A DNA stretch of 64,000 nt from UBA6623 sp965226435 (GTDB taxonomy: Bacteria > Acidobacteriota > Terriglobia > Bryobacterales > UBA6623): contig CBDDCY010000009.1 of the NCBI GenBank assembly GCA_965226435.1, positions 372,001 through 436,000 of the forward strand, read 5' to 3'. This document shows, piece after piece, positions 1-9,176 of this stretch (position 1 is its first letter; each line of letters opens with the position of its first letter). The notes below the pieces were generated by a model. The model was given only the letters and a program-made list of their open reading frames with translations, did no database searches and was not told where the DNA came from. Position numbers and translations under genes: made by a program.

Positions 1-249
1 GGTTGCCGATTTGAACGCGATTCCCTTACGAGTCGCGCGAATGGAGAGTTTGACAGCGGTAGCGAGATCGTTGTATTGGGGCCGACGGCCTGAGTCGGCG
101 AGCACAACCGTCTTTCTCTTGCGGCAACACCTGTGGGATCTTTCTTGGGAAGGCGCGGGCGCTACAAGATCCCCGGCAAGATTCCGTTTCCGTGGTGCAT
201 CAGCGTCCGAGCCAACGGCACAAGTCGCGGTCTGGGTTTGTAGGTTTTC
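1..249. other. Left edge, unresolved end of an upstream gene
   Basis: These bases precede the first recognisable tail gene. One + frame reads from just after a stop near position 91 to a TAG at about 241 and gives a plausible basic C-terminus, but another + frame is open from base 11 through the start of the next gene. I cannot tell which, if either, is coding. By synteny with phage tail modules, a tape-measure or adaptor gene would be expected upstream, but nothing visible here proves it. Confidence 0.3.
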
Positions 250-1047
250 ATGTTGGTTTTCCCTCAACTCTCAAGCGGCGCTTTGTCGCAGTTTCCGTTT
301 CGGAAGAAGACAAGGTTCCGCACTCTACTCAACGCCGCTACCGACGGCTCCGAGATTCGGGCGGGCGATGTCGATTTTCATTCGAGCCAATGGGAGTTGT
401 CTTTGCAACATCTCAGCGATGCTGAGTGGCAGGCGATCGAAGACCTCCATGTTCAGGCCGAGGGCCGGCTCCTGACCTTCTTATTCTTGGAGCCTGGGAA
501 CAACCTGCTTTCGTGGTCGGAGACTCTGGCGAATGCGATGTGGATGAAAGACGCGGGGATTACGGTCACTGACGGCCAAGTCGACCCGGTAGGAGGAACT
601 CGTGGTGGCAGAGTCTCGAACAGCGGTGGCCAAGGAGCGTTGTCGCAGAGTCTCAACGTCCCGGCGTCCTATCGTTACGCGGGTAGCGTTTGGGCACGTA
701 CTGCGTCGGCCGGCGTGTCGCTCGAAGTGAGCGACGGGGCGGCGCAAACTGTCTCCGCCACGCTCGATAGCACGAACCAGTGGAAGCGCTATTCAGTGGG
801 TTACAACCTGTCATCGGGACTCGAGACAGTCTCGTTTCGGATCGTTGTTCCCGGGGGAGCAACGGTTGATCTTTACGGGCCGCAACTCGAGGGGCAACCC
901 GCTCCTTCGCAATACAAGAAGACGACCCAACAAGCGGGAGTTTATGCCGACGCCCGCTTTGCCGAGGATGTTCTCGGAGACCGGGCGACCGGCGTGAACC
1001 GACACTCCGGAGTAATTCGTATCCTATGGACACAATCGCCAATCTAA
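250..1047 (+). CDS. Phage-type minor tail protein, DUF2460-like N-terminus
   Basis: A 265-residue protein. Residues 1-90 read like the start of a tail-distal protein: an FP-x-L-S-S-G opening, a conserved RTLLN segment, then a W-E-L-S-x-x-L-S-D-x-E-W block and a GNNLL motif. Residues 130-230 resemble a beta-sandwich carbohydrate-binding module (SVWARTAS, W-K-R-Y-S-V, LYGPQLE). It overlaps the next gene by 22 bp, which suggests translational coupling in a tail operon. The start ATG at 250 has only a weak TAGG upstream, so an earlier start cannot be excluded. The family call is by analogy with the first gene of the gene-transfer-agent or lambdoid tail-tip block and is moderate in strength. Confidence 0.6.
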   Translation: MLVFPQLSSGALSQFPFRKKTRFRTLLNAATDGSEIRAGDVDFHSSQWELSLQHLSDAEWQAIEDLHVQAEGRLLTFLFLEPGNNLLSWSETLANAMWMKDAGITVTDGQVDPVGGTRGGRVSNSGGQGALSQSLNVPASYRYAGSVWARTASAGVSLEVSDGAAQTVSATLDSTNQWKRYSVGYNLSSGLETVSFRIVVPGGATVDLYGPQLEGQPAPSQYKKTTQQAGVYADARFAEDVLGDRATGVNRHSGVIRILWTQSPI

Positions 1048-4000
1048 AAGAGCAGGCCGTCGCGCAGACGCCACTGCTCCTATTCGAGATCACTCTGGCG
1101 AACGGCCAGGTCGAGCGGTGGAGCTCGCACGAGGCCACCGTAAGTGCGCAGACCTATGAAGCCCGTGTTTTGCGGCACAATCTGTTCGAAATCCGTTCGG
1201 CGAGCGACCACGGAATCGACGCGGTTCCGAAGATTTCGCTGACGACGGCGAACGCTGACTCGCAAGTCTCACAGATCGAGTCGACGGTGGGCTTCAAAGG
1301 CGCCAAGATCAAGGCACCTTTCCTTTTTTACGATTTGATTCTCGACGCACCCGATAGTGAATCGATGGTCGTGTTTCAGGGAATCATGAATCCACCGGAA
1401 GAGATTCGGGAGGAAACAGTTCGGCTCTCCGCCGTCAACCGGATGAGTATGCAGCGAGTCTTGCTGCCAACTGTGAGAATTCAGCGGTATTGCCCTTGGG
1501 CTTTTCCCTCAAATCAGGCGGAGAGACAGGAGGCCGTTAGCGGCGGGACGGAGGGCTCCCATTCGAGATTCTTTCGTTGCGGGTACTCGGCCGGCGAAAT
1601 CGGGGGCCTTGGCAATCTTGACGGCGGCGGTAATCCTTTTACAACTTGCGGCTTCACCAAATCGGACTGCATTGAACGGGGGATGTTTGATCAGGATTCC
1701 CTAGCGAACACGACGCGGCGTTTCGGCGGGATCGGATTTGTCCCGGGGACGATTCGAGTTCGCAGTCATGCTCAGCGTGATCAGCACGACGCAGCCTTGG
1801 TAGCCAATGAAGCCCGGTACAACGATTTTGTGCCGTTGCTATACGGGTCGGTCTGGGTCGAACCTCCTGTCGTGTTCGCGCGAAACGACGGGAACTTGAC
1901 TCGAATGGAGGTATTGCTCGGGCACGGAAACGTTAGTCAGGTGCTCAAAGTCATCGTGAACAATGTTGAGATTCCGCTAGGCGTCACCGGTCAGGATATG
2001 ACCGGAAGCGGCTGGTGGAATTTTTTCGCAACCGGCAACCGAACGGGCGGTTTCAATCTGAACTTCGTCGATCCGAGCGGCAATCCCCAAGGGGGCCCTT
2101 ACGGGAGCATGGCTTGTTTGTCCGTCGTCGTGCCCAATCAGATCAACGACGGTCGTGTATTGCCTAGGGTGAAAGTGCTCTTGGAAGGGCGGCAGGTCGA
2201 GACCTTTGACGGAAGCGGTGTTTCTCAGGGAACGGGATTCAGCAGCAACCCAGTCTGGACTCTTCTTGACATGCTGCGCCTGGCGGGTTGGAAGCTGGAA
2301 GAAATCGATCTACCGAGCTTTGAAGACGCCGCCTCGTTCTGCGACCAAACGATCGCGGCGACAGACAACAACGGCAATGCCGTCTCGGTGAAGAGATTCG
2401 AATGCAACATGGTGATTCGGTCGCGCAGAACCGCGGCCGACGTGATCCGAGGAATTCGAAACAACGCGCGGCTGCAACTGACGTATCGGTCGGACGGCAA
2501 GTTAGCCGTGTATGTGGAGAATTCGCTCGCCCTCCAACAGCCGACAAAACCCGCCGAGTCGAATGCCCCGAACATGATCAACGGGGGATGGCCGGCTTAT
2601 TCCTATGTCGACGGGTCGGTCCCCGGCGTCAATTCCGGCATTCTTCGGAACGAGGACGACTCGATTGCATTACGGCTGCGTTCGAGGCCGATGGCGGATA
2701 CCCCGAATCGTTTTTCGATTGAATTTGCAGATCGCTATAACGAGTATCAACAGGACAGCCTAGCCATGGTGGACGCTGCCGACGTCAACCAAACGGGGCA
2801 AGAGATTACAGGCCGGCTCGCGTCCGACGGCTTACCTACGTTTGATCAAGCAGCGCGGTGCCTAAAGTTTTTCTTGGACAAATCCCTCCACGGAAACCGC
2901 TATGTCGTGTTCGAAACGAGCGTCAAGGCGATGGGGCAAAAGGTCGGCGACATCATCACGCTGACCTATGTGAAAGAAGGTTTCGTCGATCAGCCGTTTC
3001 GAATCATCAAGATCGAGCCGGCGATGAACTATCGATCGGTCCGAATCACGGCACAAATTCATGACGATGCTTGGTACAACGACACCAACGGCCAACTCAG
3101 TTTGATTCCCGAAACCCGTCGCCAACCTGACTCGGAGCCGCGGGTCCCCGATCCGCTTTACGGTTTCGAATTTGATCCGTTCGGTGATGAGCAATTCGGC
3201 GTAGTTGAATATCAGGTCCCTCGGACCGACGGAACGATCTTGACGGAAGTCGAAGTGACTTTCACTCCGCCCCAGGCCGGGAGGTCGCTCGTCGCCGGCA
3301 TTCCAATCGTCGATCTTCAACCGAACATTCAATCGACTGACGGAACCCTCAACGGGGGCCAGACGCTCTATTACGCGATCACAGCCAAGGACGCGGACGG
3401 GCTCGAGAGTAATTCGTCGTTTGTCGTGAGAGCAAAGATTCCCGCGGGGACTTCAACAAATACGGTCGGGATCGACGGTTTGAGTTTCACCGGAGGGACG
3501 GCAAGTTTCACAGTCTATCGTGGCCCCTTGCCTTCCAGGCTGTTTCGAATCGCGACGGCGCAGCCGGTTGCCTCAAGTTTTGTCGATACCGGCCTTTCGG
3601 TCGATCTGACCGGCGCTCCGGATCCGAACTATGATCACGCGAATTTCTACTGGCGACTTGAAGACACCGACGAGCAGTTCGCCGACATCTCCTCACCGAA
3701 CTCCGTGGGCAGCACTCTGCTGTCGATGACGACTGACGCGTTCGTGGGCCACGTCGTACGAATTCTTCGCGGAAAAGGGGTCGGGCAGGAAAGAGCGGTT
3801 GTGAGTAATACGGCGACGACCACCGTCGTTACGCCGGATTGGGAAACCGAGCCAGACGTCAGCAGCGTATTTGTGATCTCCGAAAACACATGGCATTTCG
3901 GCGGCCGTGCGCGAACCAGCCCGGCTCGTTTTGAAGTTCCAAATCGTCGCGACCGGGTGGTTCAAATTACAGGCCGTTCGGCGAACGCACACAATGTGGA

Positions 4001-4961
4001 ATCGCTTGAGCCCTTGGGGCTTGTAACACGTTGGCGAATCGGAGGAGGCGGTCTCGGTGTTGAGGATACCGATGTGCCTCCGGCTCCCGGATTCGCCGTC
4101 GCGGTTCACGCGGACGGCGTACTGGAGTTCTCGGGGATCGGATTCTCCGACCTACAGAACACGCAATCGATTTCGACCGGCACGTTTCGACTCTACTACC
4201 GAGACGAGTTGTCCGGTCCCAGCAGTACGCTGCTGGGATTGGCTGTTTCCTCAACAGACACGACGCTGACTCTCAGCCAAGCCGGCACGGCGCAGGTGGG
4301 AGACTTTGTTCAAATCGAAAGTGAAATCATGCTGGTTGACGATGTGCAGGGAGGGGGCATCCAGTACACGGTGCAGCGCGGTCATTGCCAAAGCACAGCT
4401 GTGGCGCACGGCGTAAGTGCCCAACTATTTCACTTGCAGACGCGAACCATTGTGGTTCCTTTCGAGGAGTCGTTCTTCGGGACGCCGGCCGCCGGGAACT
4501 GGAGTCACGGCGAGTGGCTGCCGGACATTCGTCTTGCCTGCGCGGACTTTTGGGTGACCAATGCATTCGGTATGAGCCCGGTTTGGACTAACAACTATTC
4601 CCAACTCGCGGACGGTGGATTGCGCACGTTACGAGGGGGGCAGTTCAATTTCCAAGTCGAGGGTCTGCTCGCGGTTCTCAACGACGCTGTTCCGACCGTG
4701 TCGATCCAGGAGAACCTTTCGGTTCGCGACGTTTACGCGTCCCTCAAGGCCGCGCCGACAGGAGCGGACGTTCAACTGCGAATCAACCAAGACGGCGCGT
4801 TGTTCACGACGCTTTCGATTGTGGACGGACAAGTCGTCTCCGCCCCGGTGCACGGAGCCGAACTGCCCGTCTTGCAATCGGGTTCCAACCTAACTCTCGA
4901 CATTTCCGCGGTTGGCACCACCTTCCCGGGACGCGACCTGACGGTGACGATTCGTGTCTGA
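1026..4961 (+). CDS. Large tail-tip protein, gpL/DUF2163-like N-terminus plus baseplate hub
   Basis: A 1311-residue protein. Residues 1-230 resemble the minor tail protein L / DUF2163 type: a beta-rich start followed by four cysteines at about 155 (RYCPW), 185 (FRCGY), 208 (TTCGF) and 215 (SDCIERG). In phage lambda gpL, cysteines in this region bind an iron-sulfur cluster. Residues 400-700 look like a tail hub domain (DQAARCLKFFLDK, VGDIITLTY, a DAWYND end). Near residue 780 comes a fibronectin-III-like module (LYYAITAKDADGLES), followed by long beta-rich repeats. It overlaps the preceding gene by 22 bp and the next by 8 bp. In effect it combines parts that are separate proteins in lambda. 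The role in tail-tip assembly and host contact is inferred. Confidence 0.65.
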   Translation: MDTIANLKEQAVAQTPLLLFEITLANGQVERWSSHEATVSAQTYEARVLRHNLFEIRSASDHGIDAVPKISLTTANADSQVSQIESTVGFKGAKIKAPFLFYDLILDAPDSESMVVFQGIMNPPEEIREETVRLSAVNRMSMQRVLLPTVRIQRYCPWAFPSNQAERQEAVSGGTEGSHSRFFRCGYSAGEIGGLGNLDGGGNPFTTCGFTKSDCIERGMFDQDSLANTTRRFGGIGFVPGTIRVRSHAQRDQHDAALVANEARYNDFVPLLYGSVWVEPPVVFARNDGNLTRMEVLLGHGNVSQVLKVIVNNVEIPLGVTGQDMTGSGWWNFFATGNRTGGFNLNFVDPSGNPQGGPYGSMACLSVVVPNQINDGRVLPRVKVLLEGRQVETFDGSGVSQGTGFSSNPVWTLLDMLRLAGWKLEEIDLPSFEDAASFCDQTIAATDNNGNAVSVKRFECNMVIRSRRTAADVIRGIRNNARLQLTYRSDGKLAVYVENSLALQQPTKPAESNAPNMINGGWPAYSYVDGSVPGVNSGILRNEDDSIALRLRSRPMADTPNRFSIEFADRYNEYQQDSLAMVDAADVNQTGQEITGRLASDGLPTFDQAARCLKFFLDKSLHGNRYVVFETSVKAMGQKVGDIITLTYVKEGFVDQPFRIIKIEPAMNYRSVRITAQIHDDAWYNDTNGQLSLIPETRRQPDSEPRVPDPLYGFEFDPFGDEQFGVVEYQVPRTDGTILTEVEVTFTPPQAGRSLVAGIPIVDLQPNIQSTDGTLNGGQTLYYAITAKDADGLESNSSFVVRAKIPAGTSTNTVGIDGLSFTGGTASFTVYRGPLPSRLFRIATAQPVASSFVDTGLSVDLTGAPDPNYDHANFYWRLEDTDEQFADISSPNSVGSTLLSMTTDAFVGHVVRILRGKGVGQERAVVSNTATTTVVTPDWETEPDVSSVFVISENTWHFGGRARTSPARFEVPNRRDRVVQITGRSANAHNVESLEPLGLVTRWRIGGGGLGVEDTDVPPAPGFAVAVHADGVLEFSGIGFSDLQNTQSISTGTFRLYYRDELSGPSSTLLGLAVSSTDTTLTLSQAGTAQVGDFVQIESEIMLVDDVQGGGIQYTVQRGHCQSTAVAHGVSAQLFHLQTRTIVVPFEESFFGTPAAGNWSHGEWLPDIRLACADFWVTNAFGMSPVWTNNYSQLADGGLRTLRGGQFNFQVEGLLAVLNDAVPTVSIQENLSVRDVYASLKAAPTGADVQLRINQDGALFTTLSIVDGQVVSAPVHGAELPVLQSGSNLTLDISAVGTTFPGRDLTVTIRV

Positions 4962-7662
4962 GACGATCGACAAATTACGTCCCGACCGCGACCTACAGTG
5001 CTACTTCTTCCGACCTTCGGCGATCGCCGCCCTCAGCAATTGCAGCGCATCGGGCTTCACGGTGTCGGGCAGCTGGCGGCAGCAGTTTGACTGGGCCGTC
5101 ATAGAGTGGCACCGCAACAATGTCTTCGAACATCCTTGGCTTCGCACCCTGCCCGACGGGGATTTGAATGGTCTAACCCTGAGCTACCGAGAGAGCCGAA
5201 CCAATTGCCTGCTGATGGACTCGACGCTGTTTCCCACCGTGGACTGGCCTTTCCTGCGGATCTGGGCGGACAACGGAACCGGCGAGCAACTTTACAAGAT
5301 TCGTCTTCGGGATTACGCGACCGCAACACAAGGAAGTTCCGTCGCGGCCCAAGCCGCCTTCACGCTTCAGGGAGCCCTCGTTCCGGGCGACGTCGTCGAG
5401 TTGGCGTGGCTGAACGAGAACTATTTCCAGACCATTCAGGCGGGAGACACGATTGCCGCGGTGGTGCAAAGGCTGAGCGACAACGTTAACGCCCTATCGG
5501 GAACCGTCTCCTCACAGTATTCCGCCGCTGACGGAACGATTACTCTGACGCATCTAACCGCTGGGGAGGAAGGAAACAACCTCGGGATTATCGCCAATGT
5601 GAGCGGCGTTCAGACCGAGCAATGGACACCCACCAGCCAAACGATGAGCGGTGGCGTCTCGCCGACCGAATGGCAAGTTGATCTCGACTTTGCAAACTTG
5701 CTCGACGAAAATGCTACCTCCGTGCCGACTTCAAATGTCCGCAAGATGCGTTGGACCTACGCCGCAGCCATGCAACCGGGAGCCTATTCGCGCGCGGAGT
5801 TCGACGTCGCCGTTTCGAATTGGACGGTTACCGGAACGAACCAAGCGTACTCGGTCGCTACCCCTACAAGTCGACGTTTCGAGAACGACGGAGACGTAAG
5901 CTATTCCGGGACCTGGACCGCCGACTCGGGGAACTTTTCCGCCGGGACGATCCGCAGGTCCAATCAAGTTGGTGCGGCGGTCAGCGTCAACTACATCTCC
6001 CAAGTTCCCCACCGGCTTTTTCTCGGTACGCGTTATCTAGAGGAAGCCGGCATCATCTCCGTCACCGTGGACAGCGACCCGGCCCAAGCCTTTGATCTCT
6101 ATATCCCAGCGGAAAACTTCTTAGCTCGTATTGACCTCGGCTTGCGGACCGCCGGCTCCCACACTGTCACGGCGACGCTCACCGGCGCCAACGCCGGGTC
6201 GAGCGGCAATCCATTCTATTTCGACTACGTAGAAGAAGGAATCGAATCCACTAGTGTCAGCGCTCAGCCGGCACGGCCGAACGAGACGCTGGCCACGGAT
6301 TGGGACACCGACCATTCGCTGGCCCTGGCCCCTGAGCGAGTGGCCTGGAATATGCGGATGCTCGGCTTCACGGGCCGGGCTAACCATTACACCGGCGCCA
6401 TTCTCTTTTACGAACTCACCAATCCCGACAATATCTACGCCTCGGGTACGGTTACCTTTCAAGGTGTGCCTGTCTTCAGTCAAAACGTCCAAGTCAACAT
6501 TGACGGCACGCTGTATGACCGCCTGACCTTAAGCACCGACACAAACGAGAGCATTGCGAAATCCTTCGAGTACTTGATCAACAACGGCTCGACGGGAGTG
6601 CAAGCCGCGGCATCCGGCAATGTTCTGACCATTGCCGCGCGTTTATTGGGAACCGCCGGAAACGCGCTGACTCTTTCCGCGTCCCCCATAGGCGGAGCAT
6701 TCCAGGCTATTGCAAGCGGCACGAACTTAACAGGTGGAGTGGACGGCGATTGGCTTACCGACACGACCGCCCTACCGCGTATGAATCGTGCCGCCCGAGA
6801 CTGGCATCGGGCCTATTTCGAGGCCCTGGCCACGCACGGCATCGAGGCCGTGGCGGCATTCAGCACAGAGCTTTCTCACGCCGACCCATCTTCCGCGGCA
6901 GGTATGGCGCAGCGCTATCCCGACGGCAGCCCTGTGCTCGTCAATACGCCGGCCGTCCAAACGAATTTTTCCACAACGAGCTTGGACTTTTGGAAACAGG
7001 CCTATCTTGAAATGGCCCAGATGCAGTCCGAGGCTCTGGTTACACCCTATTTGCAGTTCGGCGAAGTGCAGTGGTGGTATTTCCCCGGCCCGTCGGGAAT
7101 GACTTTTTACGACGACTACACGACAGCCGAATTTCAAAATCAGTACGGCCGGGCGATGCACGTCTTTACGAGCAACGATGAATCCGCCGATCCCTTCCCG
7201 GAAGAAAAAGTTTTCTTGGCGGACCTGATTGGAAGCTTCACGGCGGCTGTTCGCAGCTTCGTTTCGGCGACGTACCCCCTGACGAAGTTTGAAGTCCTCT
7301 ATCCCCACGACGTCAATGATCACGAGCTGACGCGTGCGGTCAACTATCCCGACAGCGACTGGACCGCCGCCAATCTCGACGTTCTCAAGACCGAAAACTT
7401 CACTTACACGGGCTCCCGAAACCTAAACAAAGCGGTCGATTGGATTCGATTTCCGCAAACAAAAGGCTTCGCGGCGGAGAAGTCAGCTCACCTCGTGGGG
7501 GTGTTCAATGCTTCCGAGCCTTGGGATTGGGAGCGCCGGCTCTCGCGAGCCGAGGGTGTCGAGCATGTTGTTCTGTGGGCATTCGATCAGTTTTCGCTGA
7601 TCGGGTACCCCTTGCCTCTCGATGAAGGGATTCGTAGAAGTTTCTTCCTCGGCGGTCGCTGA
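4954..7662 (+). CDS. Tail-fibre-like protein with C-terminal TIM-barrel-like domain
   Basis: A 902-residue protein starting with GTG inside the last codons of the preceding gene. The N-terminal 130 residues are unassigned. Two similar beta-rich modules occur at about residues 137-236 and 495-597; each has an (A/S)xxFxxLxxN helix, a short beta hairpin, an A-G-N-x-L-x-(I/L) turn and a final (S/T)GGV. Between them is a beta-sandwich region. Residues 600-890 look like a glycosidase-type TIM barrel: R-D-W-H-R-A-Y, a QFGEVQWWYF strand end with a candidate acid, and GVFNASEPWDWE. Large phage tail proteins with such barrels are known, acting as sheath-like or host-glycan-contact parts. Nothing phage-like follows it, so it probably closes the tail operon. 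Catalytic activity is not shown. Confidence 0.55.
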   Translation: MSETIDKLRPDRDLQCYFFRPSAIAALSNCSASGFTVSGSWRQQFDWAVIEWHRNNVFEHPWLRTLPDGDLNGLTLSYRESRTNCLLMDSTLFPTVDWPFLRIWADNGTGEQLYKIRLRDYATATQGSSVAAQAAFTLQGALVPGDVVELAWLNENYFQTIQAGDTIAAVVQRLSDNVNALSGTVSSQYSAADGTITLTHLTAGEEGNNLGIIANVSGVQTEQWTPTSQTMSGGVSPTEWQVDLDFANLLDENATSVPTSNVRKMRWTYAAAMQPGAYSRAEFDVAVSNWTVTGTNQAYSVATPTSRRFENDGDVSYSGTWTADSGNFSAGTIRRSNQVGAAVSVNYISQVPHRLFLGTRYLEEAGIISVTVDSDPAQAFDLYIPAENFLARIDLGLRTAGSHTVTATLTGANAGSSGNPFYFDYVEEGIESTSVSAQPARPNETLATDWDTDHSLALAPERVAWNMRMLGFTGRANHYTGAILFYELTNPDNIYASGTVTFQGVPVFSQNVQVNIDGTLYDRLTLSTDTNESIAKSFEYLINNGSTGVQAAASGNVLTIAARLLGTAGNALTLSASPIGGAFQAIASGTNLTGGVDGDWLTDTTALPRMNRAARDWHRAYFEALATHGIEAVAAFSTELSHADPSSAAGMAQRYPDGSPVLVNTPAVQTNFSTTSLDFWKQAYLEMAQMQSEALVTPYLQFGEVQWWYFPGPSGMTFYDDYTTAEFQNQYGRAMHVFTSNDESADPFPEEKVFLADLIGSFTAAVRSFVSATYPLTKFEVLYPHDVNDHELTRAVNYPDSDWTAANLDVLKTENFTYTGSRNLNKAVDWIRFPQTKGFAAEKSAHLVGVFNASEPWDWERRLSRAEGVEHVVLWAFDQFSLIGYPLPLDEGIRRSFFLGGR

Positions 7663-7836
7663 GATGACGGCAGCGTATCGATGTACGCGCGGCACCCCAA
7701 GATTTGGTTCGAATCTATCGCGGAATTGACGACCGCAAGATTCATGAAGGGCCACTCTACACGCAATGCCGAAGACACGAATAGCCCCATGTTTAGAGAC
7801 GTGTACCGCTAAGACGTCATTCTCTCGCAGGAAATC

Positions 7837-8268
7837 GTGTTGAAACGAGCAACATTGGTGGCCGCCGCGACCATGCTCTGCCCCAGTCTATTCGGGCTGA
7901 GCGTGAAGGTCCTGTTGGTGGACCACAAGAGAGGTGAAGTCATCCTGCTGATGCCGATGCACAACACCCGTATACTTGCCGAATTGCCGCCCGAGGAGCC
8001 CGAAATTCGAGTCCGTGCCAAGCAATTCTACCGGGCGAGGATCGAACCCGGCAACGTTGACACGGTCATCCTGCTGATGCCGATGCACAACACCCGTATA
8101 CTTGCCGAATTGCCGCCCGAGGAGCCCGAAATTCGAGTCCGTGCCAAGCAATTCTACCGGGCGAGGATCGAACCCGGCAACGTTGACACGGTCAAGCGCA
8201 ATATTCTGCGTGTCGAAATCCCGGGCCGTCCGCCGGTCCGCATCCGCAAAATTTCCTTTCTCGACTAA
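7837..8268 (+). CDS. Small secreted protein with a perfect internal 42-residue duplication
   Basis: A 143-residue unknown protein. GTG start with AGGA five bases upstream. Residues 1-20 form a signal-peptide-like segment (KRATLVAAA..LFG). The rest is mostly two identical 42-residue copies, each running from ILLMPMHNTR to EPGNVDTV, followed by a basic tail (RPPVRIRK). The copies are identical at DNA level, so the duplication is very recent or an assembly error. A single-copy version would be about 101 residues. The gene sits between the phage tail block and hisA, converging on hisA. I do not recognise the family. Confidence 0.55.
   Translation: MLKRATLVAAATMLCPSLFGLSVKVLLVDHKRGEVILLMPMHNTRILAELPPEEPEIRVRAKQFYRARIEPGNVDTVILLMPMHNTRILAELPPEEPEIRVRAKQFYRARIEPGNVDTVKRNILRVEIPGRPPVRIRKISFLD
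7939..8190 (+). repeat. Perfect 126-bp tandem direct repeat
   Basis: Copy one is 7939-8064 and copy two 8065-8190. I compared them base by base and found no difference. The unit length is a multiple of three, so the host gene stays in frame (42 residues per copy). No third copy follows: after copy two the sequence continues gtcaag instead of gtcatc. Absence of any drift implies a recent slippage or unequal crossover event, or a read-assembly artefact. Confidence 0.95.
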
Positions 8269-8287
8269 CCCCGACGTTGGTCGAACA

Positions 8288-8341
8288 GGTTTTCAGAAAA
8301 CCAAGCTTCCAAAAGTGGGTCCGGAATCGTGTTGGTTCCGG
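8288..8341. terminator. Two short hairpins between convergent genes
   Basis: A near-perfect palindrome GGTTTTCAGAAAACC at 8288-8302 is followed by a six-pair stem CCGGAA/TTCCGG with a nine-base loop at 8321-8341. They fill the gap between the repeat-containing gene and hisA, which converge. There is no clear T-tract after either hairpin, so a bidirectional terminator is only a suggestion. Confidence 0.3.
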
Positions 8342-8354
8342 TTCAATAGAGCCA

Positions 8355-9047
8355 TCAAAGCGCCGCCAACTCGGCAAGATCGAGTCTTTCCGTATAGATC
8401 GCCATGCCAAGAGCGGCGTGAATGTTCAGTCGTGTCAACTCGCGGATTTCTTCAATCGTCGTGATGCCCCCGGCCGCGGTGATCTCATGCGACGTGGCGT
8501 CTCGCAGACGCCGATACCAATCGAGATCCGTCCCTTCGAGCATCCCTTCCTTGTCCACGTACGTGCACAGAAACCCGGCGCAATAAGGTTCGATTTGGCG
8601 AATGACCTGTTCCGCCGTCAGCGACGTGGCCTCCTGCCATCCCTTGACAACGATTCGGCCGCCTTTCGAGTCCAAGGCCGGGAGGACCCGCTCCGGCCCG
8701 ACGGCCTCCGCCAACTCAGCGAGAAACGCTTCATTGACCCCGGCGGAGGAAAAAGCCGCCGTGCCAATGATGACTTTCGAAGCCCCGCCGTCAATCAGAC
8801 TGCGCGCCCGCTCGACCGTGCGCACCCCACCGCCGATGCGTGTGGTTACCCGCGCTGCCAGATCACGAACCAAGGCATCGTTCGAGCCTCTGCCCATCGC
8901 TTGGTCGAGGTCGATAACTTGAATCTCGGGAAAGGCCGCGAACTTTTCAAGCATCACCAAGGGCGCATCACCTTCCAGCGCCTTTTCACGGCCTTGGATC
9001 AATTGAACAACCTTGCCGCCCATCAAATCGATGCAGGGAATCACCAT
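8355..9047 (-). CDS. hisA: HisA, ProFAR isomerase of histidine biosynthesis
   Basis: A 230-residue cytoplasmic (beta/alpha)8 barrel enzyme that isomerises the aminoaldose ProFAR to the aminoketose PRFAR in histidine synthesis. Seen in sequence: the opening IPCIDLMGGKVVQL with the catalytic Asp, the phosphate-binding loop RIGGGVRT, IIGTAAF, a mid-barrel FLCTYVDKEGMLEGTD with the second catalytic Asp, and the AAGGI phosphate loop. The TYVDKEG variant is closer to the sub-branch that includes eukaryotic HIS6 than to the enterobacterial form. No other his gene is adjacent, so the pathway genes are dispersed here. Start ATG at 9047. Confidence 0.9.
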   Translation of the reverse strand: MVIPCIDLMGGKVVQLIQGREKALEGDAPLVMLEKFAAFPEIQVIDLDQAMGRGSNDALVRDLAARVTTRIGGGVRTVERARSLIDGGASKVIIGTAAFSSAGVNEAFLAELAEAVGPERVLPALDSKGGRIVVKGWQEATSLTAEQVIRQIEPYCAGFLCTYVDKEGMLEGTDLDWYRRLRDATSHEITAAGGITTIEEIRELTRLNIHAALGMAIYTERLDLAELAAL

Positions 9048-9176
9048 GAAGTTTGATTTTAGCGGGCGAGTCGCGGTGAAAGCACCCGACTAGACCGACT
9101 GACATTCGCTGTCTCGTGATTTGGCGACACGGAATTCGGGACACGGTCCGCCCGCGCTCTCTTCACTCCCAGTGCG

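Noticed and set aside
7715..7740. GGTTCGAATC, a T-loop-like word after the tail genes
   Set aside because: The neighbouring bases do not form a T-stem (TTTGG against CTATC) and no acceptor or anticodon arm is present. Not a tRNA or a clear attachment site.
8277..9056. Open frame on the + strand opposite hisA
   Set aside because: HisA motifs on the minus strand are complete; the + frame is a shadow.
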